This document shows, piece after piece, positions 1-7,615 of a stretch of 64,000 nt of DNA. Source of the DNA: Ruminococcus sp. (GTDB taxonomy: Bacteria > Bacillota > Clostridia > Oscillospirales > Ruminococcaceae); the NCBI GenBank assembly GCA_016290875.1, contig JAEEVL010000010.1, positions 26,620-90,619 of the forward strand, given 5' to 3'. The notes below the pieces were generated by a model that saw only the letters and a program-made list of their open reading frames with translations, did not search any database and was not told the DNA's origin. The translations under genes were made by a program, and so were the position numbers. Each line of letters begins with the position of its first letter. The first letter of the stretch is position 1.

Positions 1-1066
1 TATCCCAAAGAACACAGGGGATACCATACTTCTTAGTTGTCTCGAAGTACTGGGTTGTCCAGTCAACACGAGCCTGTGTATTTCCAAAGTTGGAAGTACC
101 CATCTCACCGATAACTACCGGGATATTGTTATTGATGAAGATATCACGGAAGTTCTGGAGAGTGTATGCGAGGTCGTTGCTGAACTCCTTAGTGAAGGTA
201 TCGTGGTAAGCGCCTTCAGCCTCGTTTGTGTTCATTGTGAAGTTGTAAGGAATATAAGCGTGGATAGAAACTGCACAGTAGTCATCATCAGGCATTACGA
301 TCTGATTGAGGAAAGTCTTGTCTGAGCTAGCTACATAGCCAGGAAGCATAAGGAGACGAGTCTTAGCGTAAGGTCCGTCTGTGCTTCTGATGAGGTTTAC
401 GAAGTCAGCATTAAGCTTGTTGATAACGTTTGCCTCCGGAACAGGTGTAGCTGACCACCACTCGTGATCTGTACCAACAGCACGAGGCTCGTTCATACAC
501 TCGAAAATGAGGTGCTGGTCATAATCCTTAAACTCTTCTGCAACCTGTGTCCATATCTTGAGAAGTCTCTTCTTGATAGGCTCGTAAGCATCGTTAAGAT
601 CTGAACGGTTGATCCAGTTCTCATGGTGAACATTAAGGATAACGTACATATCGTTCTTATAAGCGTAATCAACTACCTCATGAACACGAGCGAGCCACTC
701 AGGATCGATATTGTCGTTCGCGTCAAGATGCTGGAACCATGTTGTAGGGATACGAACTGTGTTGAATCCCTTAGCCTTGAGAGCATTGAAGAGAGTCTGG
801 TTAGCCTTGGGGCATCCCCATGCAGTCTCTGTCTCGAGACCAGCGTGCTCGAAAGTACCGGTAATATCACCAGCGGTTGCGTCCATTGTGTTACCGAGGT
901 TCCAGCCCACCTTCATATTCTGTGTGATCTGGAATGCTGAAAGTGTACTTGCAGCGTCTACGGATTCAAAGTAGTCTGCGGGAGCTACTCTGAGAGAACC
1001 AAGCATACATACAGCAGCAGCGGAAATGCTAACGATGCGCTTGATTGACTTAGATGCATTAAACAT
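1..1066 (-). CDS. Secreted GH5 endoglucanase, C-terminus beyond window edge
   Basis: Glycoside hydrolase family 5 cellulase that would cut beta-1,4-glucan outside the cell. Read on the minus strand, 355 residues are visible and the frame stays open at base 1, so the end of the catalytic domain and any dockerin or CBM are not seen. Residues 1-38 form a signal peptide. The GH5 landmarks are GWNLGNTMDA (54-63), NVHHENW (145-151), the acid/base Glu193 in MNEP, His269/Tyr271, and the nucleophile Glu321 in VVIGEMG. The WNLGNT and HHE motifs resemble subfamily GH5_4, which is an inference. The ATG start has AGGAGG 7 bases upstream and a good promoter at 1161-1189. The gene is monocistronic at its 5' side. 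Confidence 0.93.
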   Translation of the reverse strand, partial: MFNASKSIKRIVSISAAAVCMLGSLRVAPADYFESVDAASTLSAFQITQNMKVGWNLGNTMDATAGDITGTFEHAGLETETAWGCPKANQTLFNALKAKGFNTVRIPTTWFQHLDANDNIDPEWLARVHEVVDYAYKNDMYVILNVHHENWINRSDLNDAYEPIKKRLLKIWTQVAEEFKDYDQHLIFECMNEPRAVGTDHEWWSATPVPEANVINKLNADFVNLIRSTDGPYAKTRLLMLPGYVASSDKTFLNQIVMPDDDYCAVSIHAYIPYNFTMNTNEAEGAYHDTFTKEFSNDLAYTLQNFRDIFINNNIPVVIGEMGTSNFGNTQARVDWTTQYFETTKKYGIPCVLWD

Positions 1067-1160
1067 TGTAATTACCTCCTGTTTGTAATTCTTACATGAT
1101 ATGTTTCTTTTAATATATGTCAGAAAAAGAGAGCCTAATTCTTCCCCTGACTCTGAATTC

Positions 1161-1189
1161 ATTCTATCACATTCGTAGAAAAAAGTCAA
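1161..1189 (-). promoter_or_regulatory. Sigma-A promoter of the GH5 cellulase
   Basis: On the minus strand, TTGACT (1184-1189), a 17-base spacer and TAGAAT (1161-1166). This leaves a leader of about 90 bases before the ATG at 1066. No catabolite-repression site was recognised. The 1067-1367 spacer otherwise holds only the Shine-Dalgarno sequence and the nfnB terminator. Confidence 0.7.
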
Positions 1190-1319
1190 GTCGATTTGTG
1201 CAAACTCTACAAGGTGAACTGTAGAATTTTATCTGTAATTTTTAGCTATATTGTATAGCTTGTTAAACATTGAGGGCTTCTAATTTTTAATAAAGTGTGA
1301 ACTGATTAATTTAAAACTT

Positions 1320-1347
1320 AAAACCCGTACATTACTGTACGGGTTTT
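1320..1347 (-). terminator. Terminator of nfnAB
   Basis: Hairpin AAAACCCGTAC / GTACGGGTTTT with a 6-base loop, just after the nfnB stop. It has T-rich flanks on both sides, so it could also stop plus-strand transcripts. Confidence 0.75.
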
Positions 1348-1367
1348 TGTTTTACCTATTCATCAGT

Positions 1368-2753
1368 TTACTTATTCTGCATATATTCGTCCATAGCAGC
1401 AGCAGCCTTCTTGCCTGCACCCATTGCAAGGATAACAGTAGCCGCACCTGTTACAGCATCGCCGCCGGCATAAACGCCTTCCTTGGAAGTAAGGCCGTTG
1501 TCATCAGCGATAATACCGCCCCACTTCTGAGTATCAAGACCTTCAGTTGTTGCCTTGATAAGCGGATTGGGCGATGTACCGATAGACATGATAACACAAT
1601 CAGCCTCGATCTCAACGAATGCGCCCTCCTTCGGAACAGGCTTTGCTCTTCCGGAAGCGTCAGGCTCTGAGAGTTCCATTTCCTGACAAACAACGCTCTT
1701 TACCCAGCCGTTGTCAGTAGCCTTGATCTCAACAGGATTGGTGAGGAACTTGAATACGATGCCCTCTTCCTTAGCGTGCTCAACTTCCTCTGCTCTTGCA
1801 GGAAGCTCTGTCTCTGTACGTCTGTAAACGATAGTTACGTCAGCACCGAGTCTCTTTGCACATCTTGCTGCGTCCATAGCAACGTTTCCGCCGCCTACGA
1901 TAACAGCCTTCTTGCCGTGCTGTACGGGAGTTGTGCTGTCCTCTTTGTATGCCTTCATAAGGTTGATACGTGTGAGGAACTCGTTTGCGGAATATACGCC
2001 GCTGAGGTTCTCACCCGGGATCTTCATAAATCTTGGAAGTCCTGCACCTGAGCCGATGAATACAGTCTCGAAGCCTTCTTCCTTCATAAGCTCGTCGATA
2101 GCAACTGTTCTGCCGACAACTGTATTTGTCTCTACCTTAACGCCGAGAGCCTTGAGTCCCTCGATCTCCTTCTGAACGATGTCCTTGGGAAGTCTGAACT
2201 CAGGGATACCGTAGGAAAGAACTCCTCCGGCAACGTGAAGTGCTTCAAATACTGTTACATCGTAACCCTTCTTGATAAGGTCGCCTGCACATGCAAGACC
2301 AGAAGGACCGGAACCGATGATAGCAGCCTTGTGGCCGTTTGAAGCCGGCTTCTCAACAGCAGCCTCAGGCTGTGCATTGTGCCAGTCAGCAACAAATCTC
2401 TCAAGACGTCCGATAGCAACAGCTTCACCCTTGATACCGCGCACGCACTTGCCCTCGCACTGGTTCTCCTGAGGACATACTCTTCCGCATACAGCAGGGA
2501 GTGAGCTTGACTTTGTGATTATCTTGTAAGCTTCTGCAAAATCACCCTTTGCTACCTCTGCGATAAATGCAGGGATGTCGATCTGTACAGGGCAACCTGT
2601 TACGCAGGGCTTGTTCTTGCAGTTAAGGCAGCGCTGTGCCTCATCGATAGCCTGTTCCTCAGTGTAGCCAAGTGCTACCTCCTTGAAGTTCTTGTTTCTT
2701 ACGTTAGGATCCTGAACAGGCATCTCATTTCTTGTAGCTCTCATATTAGGCAT
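1368..2753 (-). CDS. nfnB: NfnB, NADP(H)-binding subunit of NADH-dependent ferredoxin:NADP+ oxidoreductase
   Basis: Large flavoprotein subunit (461 aa) of the cytosolic electron-bifurcating transhydrogenase. The complex reduces NADP+ with NADH plus reduced ferredoxin, and runs in reverse. The sequence is GltD-like: an N-terminal two-[4Fe-4S] domain (Cys42, 45, 50, 54 and Cys89, 93, 99, 103), a FAD Rossmann motif IIGSGPSGLACAG (about 145-157) and a second nucleotide fold with GGGNVAMDAAR. Annotation pipelines often call this glutamate synthase small subunit. The partner gene directly upstream is NfnA rather than a GltB large subunit, so Nfn is the better call. It starts 1 base after the nfnA stop, so the two genes are translationally coupled. 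Confidence 0.88.
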   Translation of the reverse strand: MPNMRATRNEMPVQDPNVRNKNFKEVALGYTEEQAIDEAQRCLNCKNKPCVTGCPVQIDIPAFIAEVAKGDFAEAYKIITKSSSLPAVCGRVCPQENQCEGKCVRGIKGEAVAIGRLERFVADWHNAQPEAAVEKPASNGHKAAIIGSGPSGLACAGDLIKKGYDVTVFEALHVAGGVLSYGIPEFRLPKDIVQKEIEGLKALGVKVETNTVVGRTVAIDELMKEEGFETVFIGSGAGLPRFMKIPGENLSGVYSANEFLTRINLMKAYKEDSTTPVQHGKKAVIVGGGNVAMDAARCAKRLGADVTIVYRRTETELPARAEEVEHAKEEGIVFKFLTNPVEIKATDNGWVKSVVCQEMELSEPDASGRAKPVPKEGAFVEIEADCVIMSIGTSPNPLIKATTEGLDTQKWGGIIADDNGLTSKEGVYAGGDAVTGAATVILAMGAGKKAAAAMDEYMQNK

Positions 2754-2754
2754 C

Positions 2755-3594
2755 TTACTTTACCTCCTTGAACAGATTGCAGGTCTCCTCGTGAGCTTTA
2801 CGCTCAAAGGGCTTGTACATAGCACCTCTTGCCATAGCTTCGTCGAAGTCTATGAGGTGACCGTCGAACTCCGGACCGTCTACGCAGGCAAACTTGGTCT
2901 CGCCGCCTACTGTAAGACGACATCCGCCGCACATACCTGTACCGTCGATCATGATGGGGTTCATGGATGCAACTGTGGGTATTTCATACTGCTTTGTGAG
3001 CTGACATACGAATTTCATCATTATAAGAGGACCGATAGTGATAACACGGTCGTACTTCTCTCCGCTCTCGATGAGCTTCTTGAGGGCATCTGTAACGAGT
3101 CCCTTTTCACCGGCACTTCCGTCATCTGACATAAGCACGAACTTTGAGCTTGCAGCCTTGAATTCGTCCTCGAGGATAACGAGGTCCTGGTTTCTGAAGC
3201 CAACGATAGAGTGTACCTCAACACCGAGGTCGTGAAGCTTCTTAGCAACAGGATATGCGATAGCACAACCTACACCGCCGCCGACAACAGCAACCTTCTT
3301 GAGGCCTTCTGTCTCAGTTGCACGACCGAGAGGTCCAACGAAATCATGGAGACATTCACCCTCGTTGAGGTGGTTGAGCTTTTCTGTTGTAGCTCCTACT
3401 ATCTGGAAAATAATAGTAACTGTACCTGCGCTGCGGTCAAAATCAGCAATAGTGAGCGGGATACGCTCGCCGTTCTCATCAGTTCTGAGAATGATGAACT
3501 GACCGGGCTCTGCCTTCTTAGCGACCTTGGGTGCAGCGATCTTCATAAGGGTAACAGTCGGGTTGAGACTTCTTTTTTCAAGTATTTCAAACAT
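2755..3594 (-). CDS. nfnA: NfnA, NAD(H)/[2Fe-2S] subunit of NADH-dependent ferredoxin:NADP+ oxidoreductase
   Basis: Small subunit (279 aa) of the bifurcating Nfn complex, related to PyrK and sulfide dehydrogenase subunit B. An N-terminal FAD-binding beta-barrel is followed by an NAD-binding fold (VAVVGGGVGCA, about 101-111) and a C-terminal [2Fe-2S] site. That site, DGTGMCGGC...C, has Asp217, Cys222, Cys225 and Cys237, which matches the three-Cys-plus-Asp ligation known for NfnA; PyrK uses four Cys. A longer frame opens at 3723, but it runs through the promoter at 3695-3723. I therefore start at the ATG at 3594, with GGAAGG about 9 bases upstream, where the family homology begins. Confidence 0.88.
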   Translation of the reverse strand: MFEILEKRSLNPTVTLMKIAAPKVAKKAEPGQFIILRTDENGERIPLTIADFDRSAGTVTIIFQIVGATTEKLNHLNEGECLHDFVGPLGRATETEGLKKVAVVGGGVGCAIAYPVAKKLHDLGVEVHSIVGFRNQDLVILEDEFKAASSKFVLMSDDGSAGEKGLVTDALKKLIESGEKYDRVITIGPLIMMKFVCQLTKQYEIPTVASMNPIMIDGTGMCGGCRLTVGGETKFACVDGPEFDGHLIDFDEAMARGAMYKPFERKAHEETCNLFKEVK

Positions 3595-3694
3595 TGTCTT
3601 TACCTTCCTAAACGTATATTTGCGGTACAGGCGGGACATCCGGAAACTGTCGCCGTTGACCTGTTCCGGTACAAGCACCGCAGGGGTAAATTCT

Positions 3695-3723
3695 ATTATA
3701 TCACGTTTGACGCGATATTTCAA
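3695..3723 (-). promoter_or_regulatory. Sigma-A promoter of nfnAB
   Basis: Minus strand TTGAAA (3718-3723), a 17-base spacer and TATAAT (3695-3700). It gives a leader of about 95 bases. An 18-bp perfect palindrome lies just upstream at 3740-3757. Confidence 0.75.
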
Positions 3724-3739
3724 TAGGTAAAATATATTT

Positions 3740-3757
3740 TTCGCATATATATGCGAA
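3740..3757. promoter_or_regulatory. 18-bp palindrome between the LysR gene and nfnAB, possible operator
   Basis: TTCGCATAT followed directly by ATATGCGAA, a perfect dyad centred about 60 bases upstream of the predicted nfnA transcription start. The position suits a LysR-type activator site, and a LysR gene ends 18 bases away. It could instead be a weak terminator of that gene, because the minus strand continues into an A/T-rich run. Confidence 0.45.
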
Positions 3758-3774
3758 TATATCTGTCATCGGAC

Positions 3775-4725
3775 TCAGTGGTACTCCGCAAAAGCCGATT
3801 CGTTCCTTACAGCATAGAGCTTATTCACAAGCTCGAGCTCCTTTTCCGAAAGCTTATGACCTGCCGCATAAATGAGAACGTCCTTGAAGCTGTTGTCGCG
3901 GAACGCACACTTTCTCTGAACAAGTCCGTACTTGCCGCAAAGGCTGTCCGGAACAGGAGAGTCAAGCATAAACGACTGCGGTACAGTCAGCAGGAAGTCT
4001 ATCGAGCTTCCTCGGTCATATGTACAGACTCTTCTCACCGGAACGTCCTCGGGACGGTTCTCGGCGAAGAGCTTTTCGATAGCGCCGCTCACGTAGGGAA
4101 CAGCATCATCGCCCTGACAGAGCTCGGTATAATTCGCAGAGAGGAATGCATAGTCGAGCTCTTCCTTCTGAGCTGCTGGGTGTTCAGCCGACATAACAGC
4201 AAGCATCTCATACTCCCACAGCAGCTTGCTGTCGAGGTTCTTTTCAGCAAGGAAATCTGTAAAATACTTCTCATGAGCAGTATTGAAACGGATAATGCCG
4301 AAGTTATAGCCGTTTTCGCGGACATTTTCAATACTTCTCAACGAATTGGTCTCACAGAAGTATATCTCCATATCCTCCGGGTACTCCATACCTGCAACAT
4401 ACTCGGAAAAAGCCTTGGAAATATATCCTGCTCGCGGCACTGATATACGGAGCTTACGGTTCACAGGCTTGTCCGGTGAATGGATAGCCTCCATATTATC
4501 TATCTGGATAAGTATCTGTTTTGCGTATTCAAGGAATTTCATACCCTGATCAGTCGGTATGACGCCCTTTGAGGTACGGCGGAAGATCGTTATCCCAAGG
4601 GTGTTTTCAAGCTCCTTTATCGCCTTGCTCAGGTTAGGCTGAGCCATATAGAGATTCTCGGCAGCCTGGGTTATCGAACGTGTTTTTTCGATCTCTACTG
4701 CGTATTTGAAATGAAGTGTGTTCAT
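3775..4725 (-). CDS. LysR-family transcriptional regulator
   Basis: 316-aa LysR-type regulator. It has an N-terminal winged helix-turn-helix (about residues 1-60: SITQAAENLYMAQPNLSKAI, then GITIFRRTSKGV), a linker helix, and a periplasmic-binding-protein-like effector domain from about 92 to 300. The length is usual for the family. The effector is unknown. It sits 46 bases after the acetyltransferase in the same direction and directly upstream of nfnAB, so nfnAB is the obvious candidate target; that link is inferred from position only. Confidence 0.9.
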   Translation of the reverse strand: MNTLHFKYAVEIEKTRSITQAAENLYMAQPNLSKAIKELENTLGITIFRRTSKGVIPTDQGMKFLEYAKQILIQIDNMEAIHSPDKPVNRKLRISVPRAGYISKAFSEYVAGMEYPEDMEIYFCETNSLRSIENVRENGYNFGIIRFNTAHEKYFTDFLAEKNLDSKLLWEYEMLAVMSAEHPAAQKEELDYAFLSANYTELCQGDDAVPYVSGAIEKLFAENRPEDVPVRRVCTYDRGSSIDFLLTVPQSFMLDSPVPDSLCGKYGLVQRKCAFRDNSFKDVLIYAAGHKLSEKELELVNKLYAVRNESAFAEYH

Positions 4726-4771
4726 TCTTTCGCCTCCTCAGTTGGTATAGTCTGCCCCAGCACGGCAGTTA

Positions 4772-5470
4772 TCACTTTATCTCTTCGACAGCAGCTACTC
4801 TGCGTATCTTTTTCGGAACAACAGGCTTCTTAACTTCTTCAGCTGCTTTTTCGATCTGCTCAGCCTTTTTCTCAGCTTCCTCAGCCTGCTCCTCGGGAAC
4901 ATCAGGTATCTCGCTCTCGGGAAGCTTCTTCACAGGTTTGCAGGGATTTCCGGCAGCCATAACGCCGGATGGGATATCCTCGCAAACTACGCTTCCGCCG
5001 GCGATAACTACATTGTCACCGATAGTAACACCAGGCATAACACAGACGTTTCCGCCTATCCATACGTTGCTGCCGACTTTTATGGGCTTAGCGTACTCAA
5101 GCCCGGAGTTTCTTACCTTATAATCAAGAGGATGACCGGCTGTATAGAATCCGCAGTTAGGTCCGACGAAGACGTTGTCACCGAATACGACCTCAGCGCA
5201 GTCAAGTATGACCATATTGTGATTTGCATAGAAATTGTCGCCAATGACGATGTTGTAGCCGTAATCGCAGAAGAAGTTTGCTTCTATCCAAGTGTTTTCA
5301 CCTCTGAGTGCAACGAGTCTGTCGAGCATACGCTCTTTCTTCTGATAGTCATTGTACTCGATCGCGTTGAACTCAACGCAGAGTTTCTTTGCCTTAACTC
5401 TCTCTGCAACAAGCTCCTTGTCGGATGCGTTATAGAGTTCTCCTGCCTGCTGTTTTTCTTTTTCAGTCAT
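4772..5470 (-). CDS. Maltose/galactoside-type sugar O-acetyltransferase with charged C-terminal tail
   Basis: Left-handed beta-helix acetyltransferase of the Maa/LacA family, which moves acetyl from acetyl-CoA to a sugar hydroxyl. The N-terminal helical Mac domain (about 5-58) is followed by hexapeptide repeats with the catalytic histidine in FYTAGHPLD and the VWIGGNVCVMPGVTIGDN repeats. Family members end near GNPCKPVKKL at about residue 178. Here about 54 further residues follow, very rich in Glu, Lys and Ala, probably a charged helix of unknown role. The start has AAGGAGGG upstream. Confidence 0.9.
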   Translation of the reverse strand: MTEKEKQQAGELYNASDKELVAERVKAKKLCVEFNAIEYNDYQKKERMLDRLVALRGENTWIEANFFCDYGYNIVIGDNFYANHNMVILDCAEVVFGDNVFVGPNCGFYTAGHPLDYKVRNSGLEYAKPIKVGSNVWIGGNVCVMPGVTIGDNVVIAGGSVVCEDIPSGVMAAGNPCKPVKKLPESEIPDVPEEQAEEAEKKAEQIEKAAEEVKKPVVPKKIRRVAAVEEIK

Positions 5471-5527
5471 TTTTAAACCCTCCTTTAGTTTATATGTGAT
5501 ACAAAGCGGTTATCTCCGCCGGATATA

Positions 5528-6274
5528 CTAACTGATGAATTTCCGCAGCACAAAGAAATAAAAGAGTGCTCCGGTTATCAGTATAAGTTTTATGAATATT
5601 CCCTTTGCGGAATCGCAGTTCTTTTTCTCTTCACGGTATTCCATTGAATACCTGTTAATATCAAAGAACACATTCGGCGCTTCCGGATCAATGTACAGCG
5701 TTCTTTCGCTGCCCTCAGAGACCGGATAGCTGGAAAATCTTCTCTCACAGAGATGGATTATCTCACCTTTATACTCGATGATATATTCCGGATCATAATA
5801 AGTTATCTCGCAATTCTGCAAAGGCTCCTTATCGTTGATATCCCTGTACATCTGCCCTATTATAAGGGCATTGCGCGCTTCGCGGTATGAAGTCTTGCCC
5901 ACTCTCACGCATTTTCCCTTGATCTCAAAGGTACAGCGCTCATCAAGATAATCGATATGGCGCCGAAGCGATATGATAGGCGAGAAATAGGCCGCCGTAC
6001 CGGTCAGCGATGCGGCAAACAGTGCTGTGAACAATACTCTGAAACAAACATCAGCAGAAACAGTATAACCGATAACATACAGTGCAATTATACCGCTCAC
6101 AATTAGAAAAATGGTCAGCGATCGCCACATATCATGATTATTGCCGCGATAAAGGACAGGATTTCTGTCCGTGCCGGCATATCTTTTCAGTTCTTCGGTC
6201 TTTTCCTTTTCTTCCCTGATGCTGTCGAGGAGTTCCTGTTCTCTTTCGTACTTTTCCTCATCCGTCAGCTTCAT
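5528..6274 (-). CDS. Hypothetical membrane protein
   Basis: 248-aa protein I do not recognise. It has a highly charged N-terminal helix (about 1-38), two membrane segments (about 50-70 and 76-98), a soluble middle with an IDPEAPNVFFDINRYSMEYREEKK stretch close to its end, and a last membrane segment at about 228-247. The layout suggests two cytoplasmic ends around a beta-rich domain. It lies 57 bases upstream of the acetyltransferase and 54 bases after ddl, so it may share their transcript. Start supported by CGGAGGAAG. Confidence 0.7.
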   Translation of the reverse strand: MKLTDEEKYEREQELLDSIREEKEKTEELKRYAGTDRNPVLYRGNNHDMWRSLTIFLIVSGIIALYVIGYTVSADVCFRVLFTALFAASLTGTAAYFSPIISLRRHIDYLDERCTFEIKGKCVRVGKTSYREARNALIIGQMYRDINDKEPLQNCEITYYDPEYIIEYKGEIIHLCERRFSSYPVSEGSERTLYIDPEAPNVFFDINRYSMEYREEKKNCDSAKGIFIKLILITGALFYFFVLRKFIS

Positions 6275-6328
6275 AGCACTTCCTCCGTACAGTACGGGCT
6301 GATATCGCAGTTCCGCCGTCAGCGCTGA

Positions 6329-7516
6329 TTATCTCTTGCTGCCCTTTGAACCGAAGCTTCCGCCCATTGAAAGGATATTTGTGTCGAATGTATAGTTGAT
6401 CTTCTCGCCCTGTCTGTAACGCTTGAGTGCAAGCTGGATAAGACGCTCAAGAAGCTCAGGGTACTTCACGCCCTTGGGCTCCCAGAGGTAGAATGCGAGA
6501 GAACCGGGAATTGTGTTTATCTCGTTGATATAGACCTTGCTGGTGTCCATATCTATCATAAAGTCGATACGTGTAACGCCGTTGCAGCCGAGGTAACGGA
6601 ATGCGTCTACAGCTGTCTTTCTGATGAATTCGTCCTGTTCGGAAGTGATGTCAGCAGGTATCTTTCTCTTGAGAGTAGCCATGCCCTTGCTGCCGCCGGA
6701 CTTTCCGCCGCCAACATACTTCTGCTCGAAGCTGAGGATGTCCTCATCGCTTGCCTGTACAGGCTCCTCACATACAGAAGCCTCTGCAGATTCGCTGTCG
6801 CCTACAACTGAGCAGTTTATCTCCTTGAGGTTCACAACACAGGGCTCAACGAGGATACGGTCGGAGAACTGGAAAGCCTCCTCCATAGAATTGAGCAGAC
6901 TGCTGTGATCCTTAGCCTTGGAGATACCAACACTCGAACCGAGGTTGATAGGCTTTACGATAACAGGATAGCCGAACTTCTCCTCTACCTGCTTAGCACA
7001 GTCCTCGATACGGTCTATCTCATATGCGGAGAAACGGCAGCAATCGAGTACAGGGAAGCCTGCATCCTTGAGAAGTATCTTCATAACGAACTTATCCATA
7101 CCAACTGCTGAAGCAAGCACGTCACAGCCTACGTATGGCAGATCGAGAGTCTGAAGATACCCCTGCAGAGCACCATCCTCAACATTTGTTCCGTGAACGA
7201 TAGGGAATGCGATGTCTATATCAGAGATCACGTTAGAACCGAACTTTTTCATCTTCTGACGGATGAGCTGCACCTTGCCCTCACTGCGGACGAATACACA
7301 CTCGGTGCACTCCTTGAGAAGAGCAGGGATATCCTTGAAAGCGTTGATGTCCATAAGTTTTTCGCCTGTGTAGAACTCACTCTTCTTTGTCATATAAACA
7401 GGGACTATGTTGTACTTCTCCTTGTTTATGCTTGCCATAGCCTGAACAGCTGAGATTACTGAAACTTCGTGCTCGACGCTTCTTCCGCCGAAAATAACTG
7501 CAAGATTTATCTTCAT
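6329..7516 (-). CDS. ddl: D-alanine--D-alanine ligase
   Basis: ATP-grasp ligase joining two D-Ala for peptidoglycan precursors in the cytosol. Family motifs are the N-terminal VIFGGRSVEHEVSV (7-20), the ATP-grasp core VIVKPINLGSSVGI (about 185-198) and the metal-binding NEINTIPGSL (331-340). At 395 aa it is longer than the usual 300-370, owing to an insertion around 239-283. The omega-loop has KY (Tyr267 in FEQKYVGG). A Tyr here is linked to D-Ala-D-Ala and a Phe to D-Ala-D-Lac ligases, so normal vancomycin-sensitive precursors are predicted. It lies 99 bases after the Mur ligase, a fitting partner. Confidence 0.93.
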   Translation of the reverse strand: MKINLAVIFGGRSVEHEVSVISAVQAMASINKEKYNIVPVYMTKKSEFYTGEKLMDINAFKDIPALLKECTECVFVRSEGKVQLIRQKMKKFGSNVISDIDIAFPIVHGTNVEDGALQGYLQTLDLPYVGCDVLASAVGMDKFVMKILLKDAGFPVLDCCRFSAYEIDRIEDCAKQVEEKFGYPVIVKPINLGSSVGISKAKDHSSLLNSMEEAFQFSDRILVEPCVVNLKEINCSVVGDSESAEASVCEEPVQASDEDILSFEQKYVGGGKSGGSKGMATLKRKIPADITSEQDEFIRKTAVDAFRYLGCNGVTRIDFMIDMDTSKVYINEINTIPGSLAFYLWEPKGVKYPELLERLIQLALKRYRQGEKINYTFDTNILSMGGSFGSKGSKR

Positions 7517-7545
7517 TATGATTTCTCCTTATAATTTGGTGTAAA

Positions 7546-7606
7546 GTCGGCATTCCGCCGGTAAGTTTTGATTGATTGTGCGGACACCGGAACGGTGCCC
7601 CGACAA
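7546..7606. repeat. Palindromic spacer repeat between murF-like gene and ddl
   Basis: The 99-base spacer contains GTCGG ... CCGAC as outer arms and GGACACCG-GAA-CGGTGCCCC inside, which can fold into a branched hairpin. It resembles the other GC-rich palindromes in spacers of this window (17.49, 21.01 and 42.64 kb). Confidence 0.4.
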
Positions 7607-7615
7607 ATATCGTTT

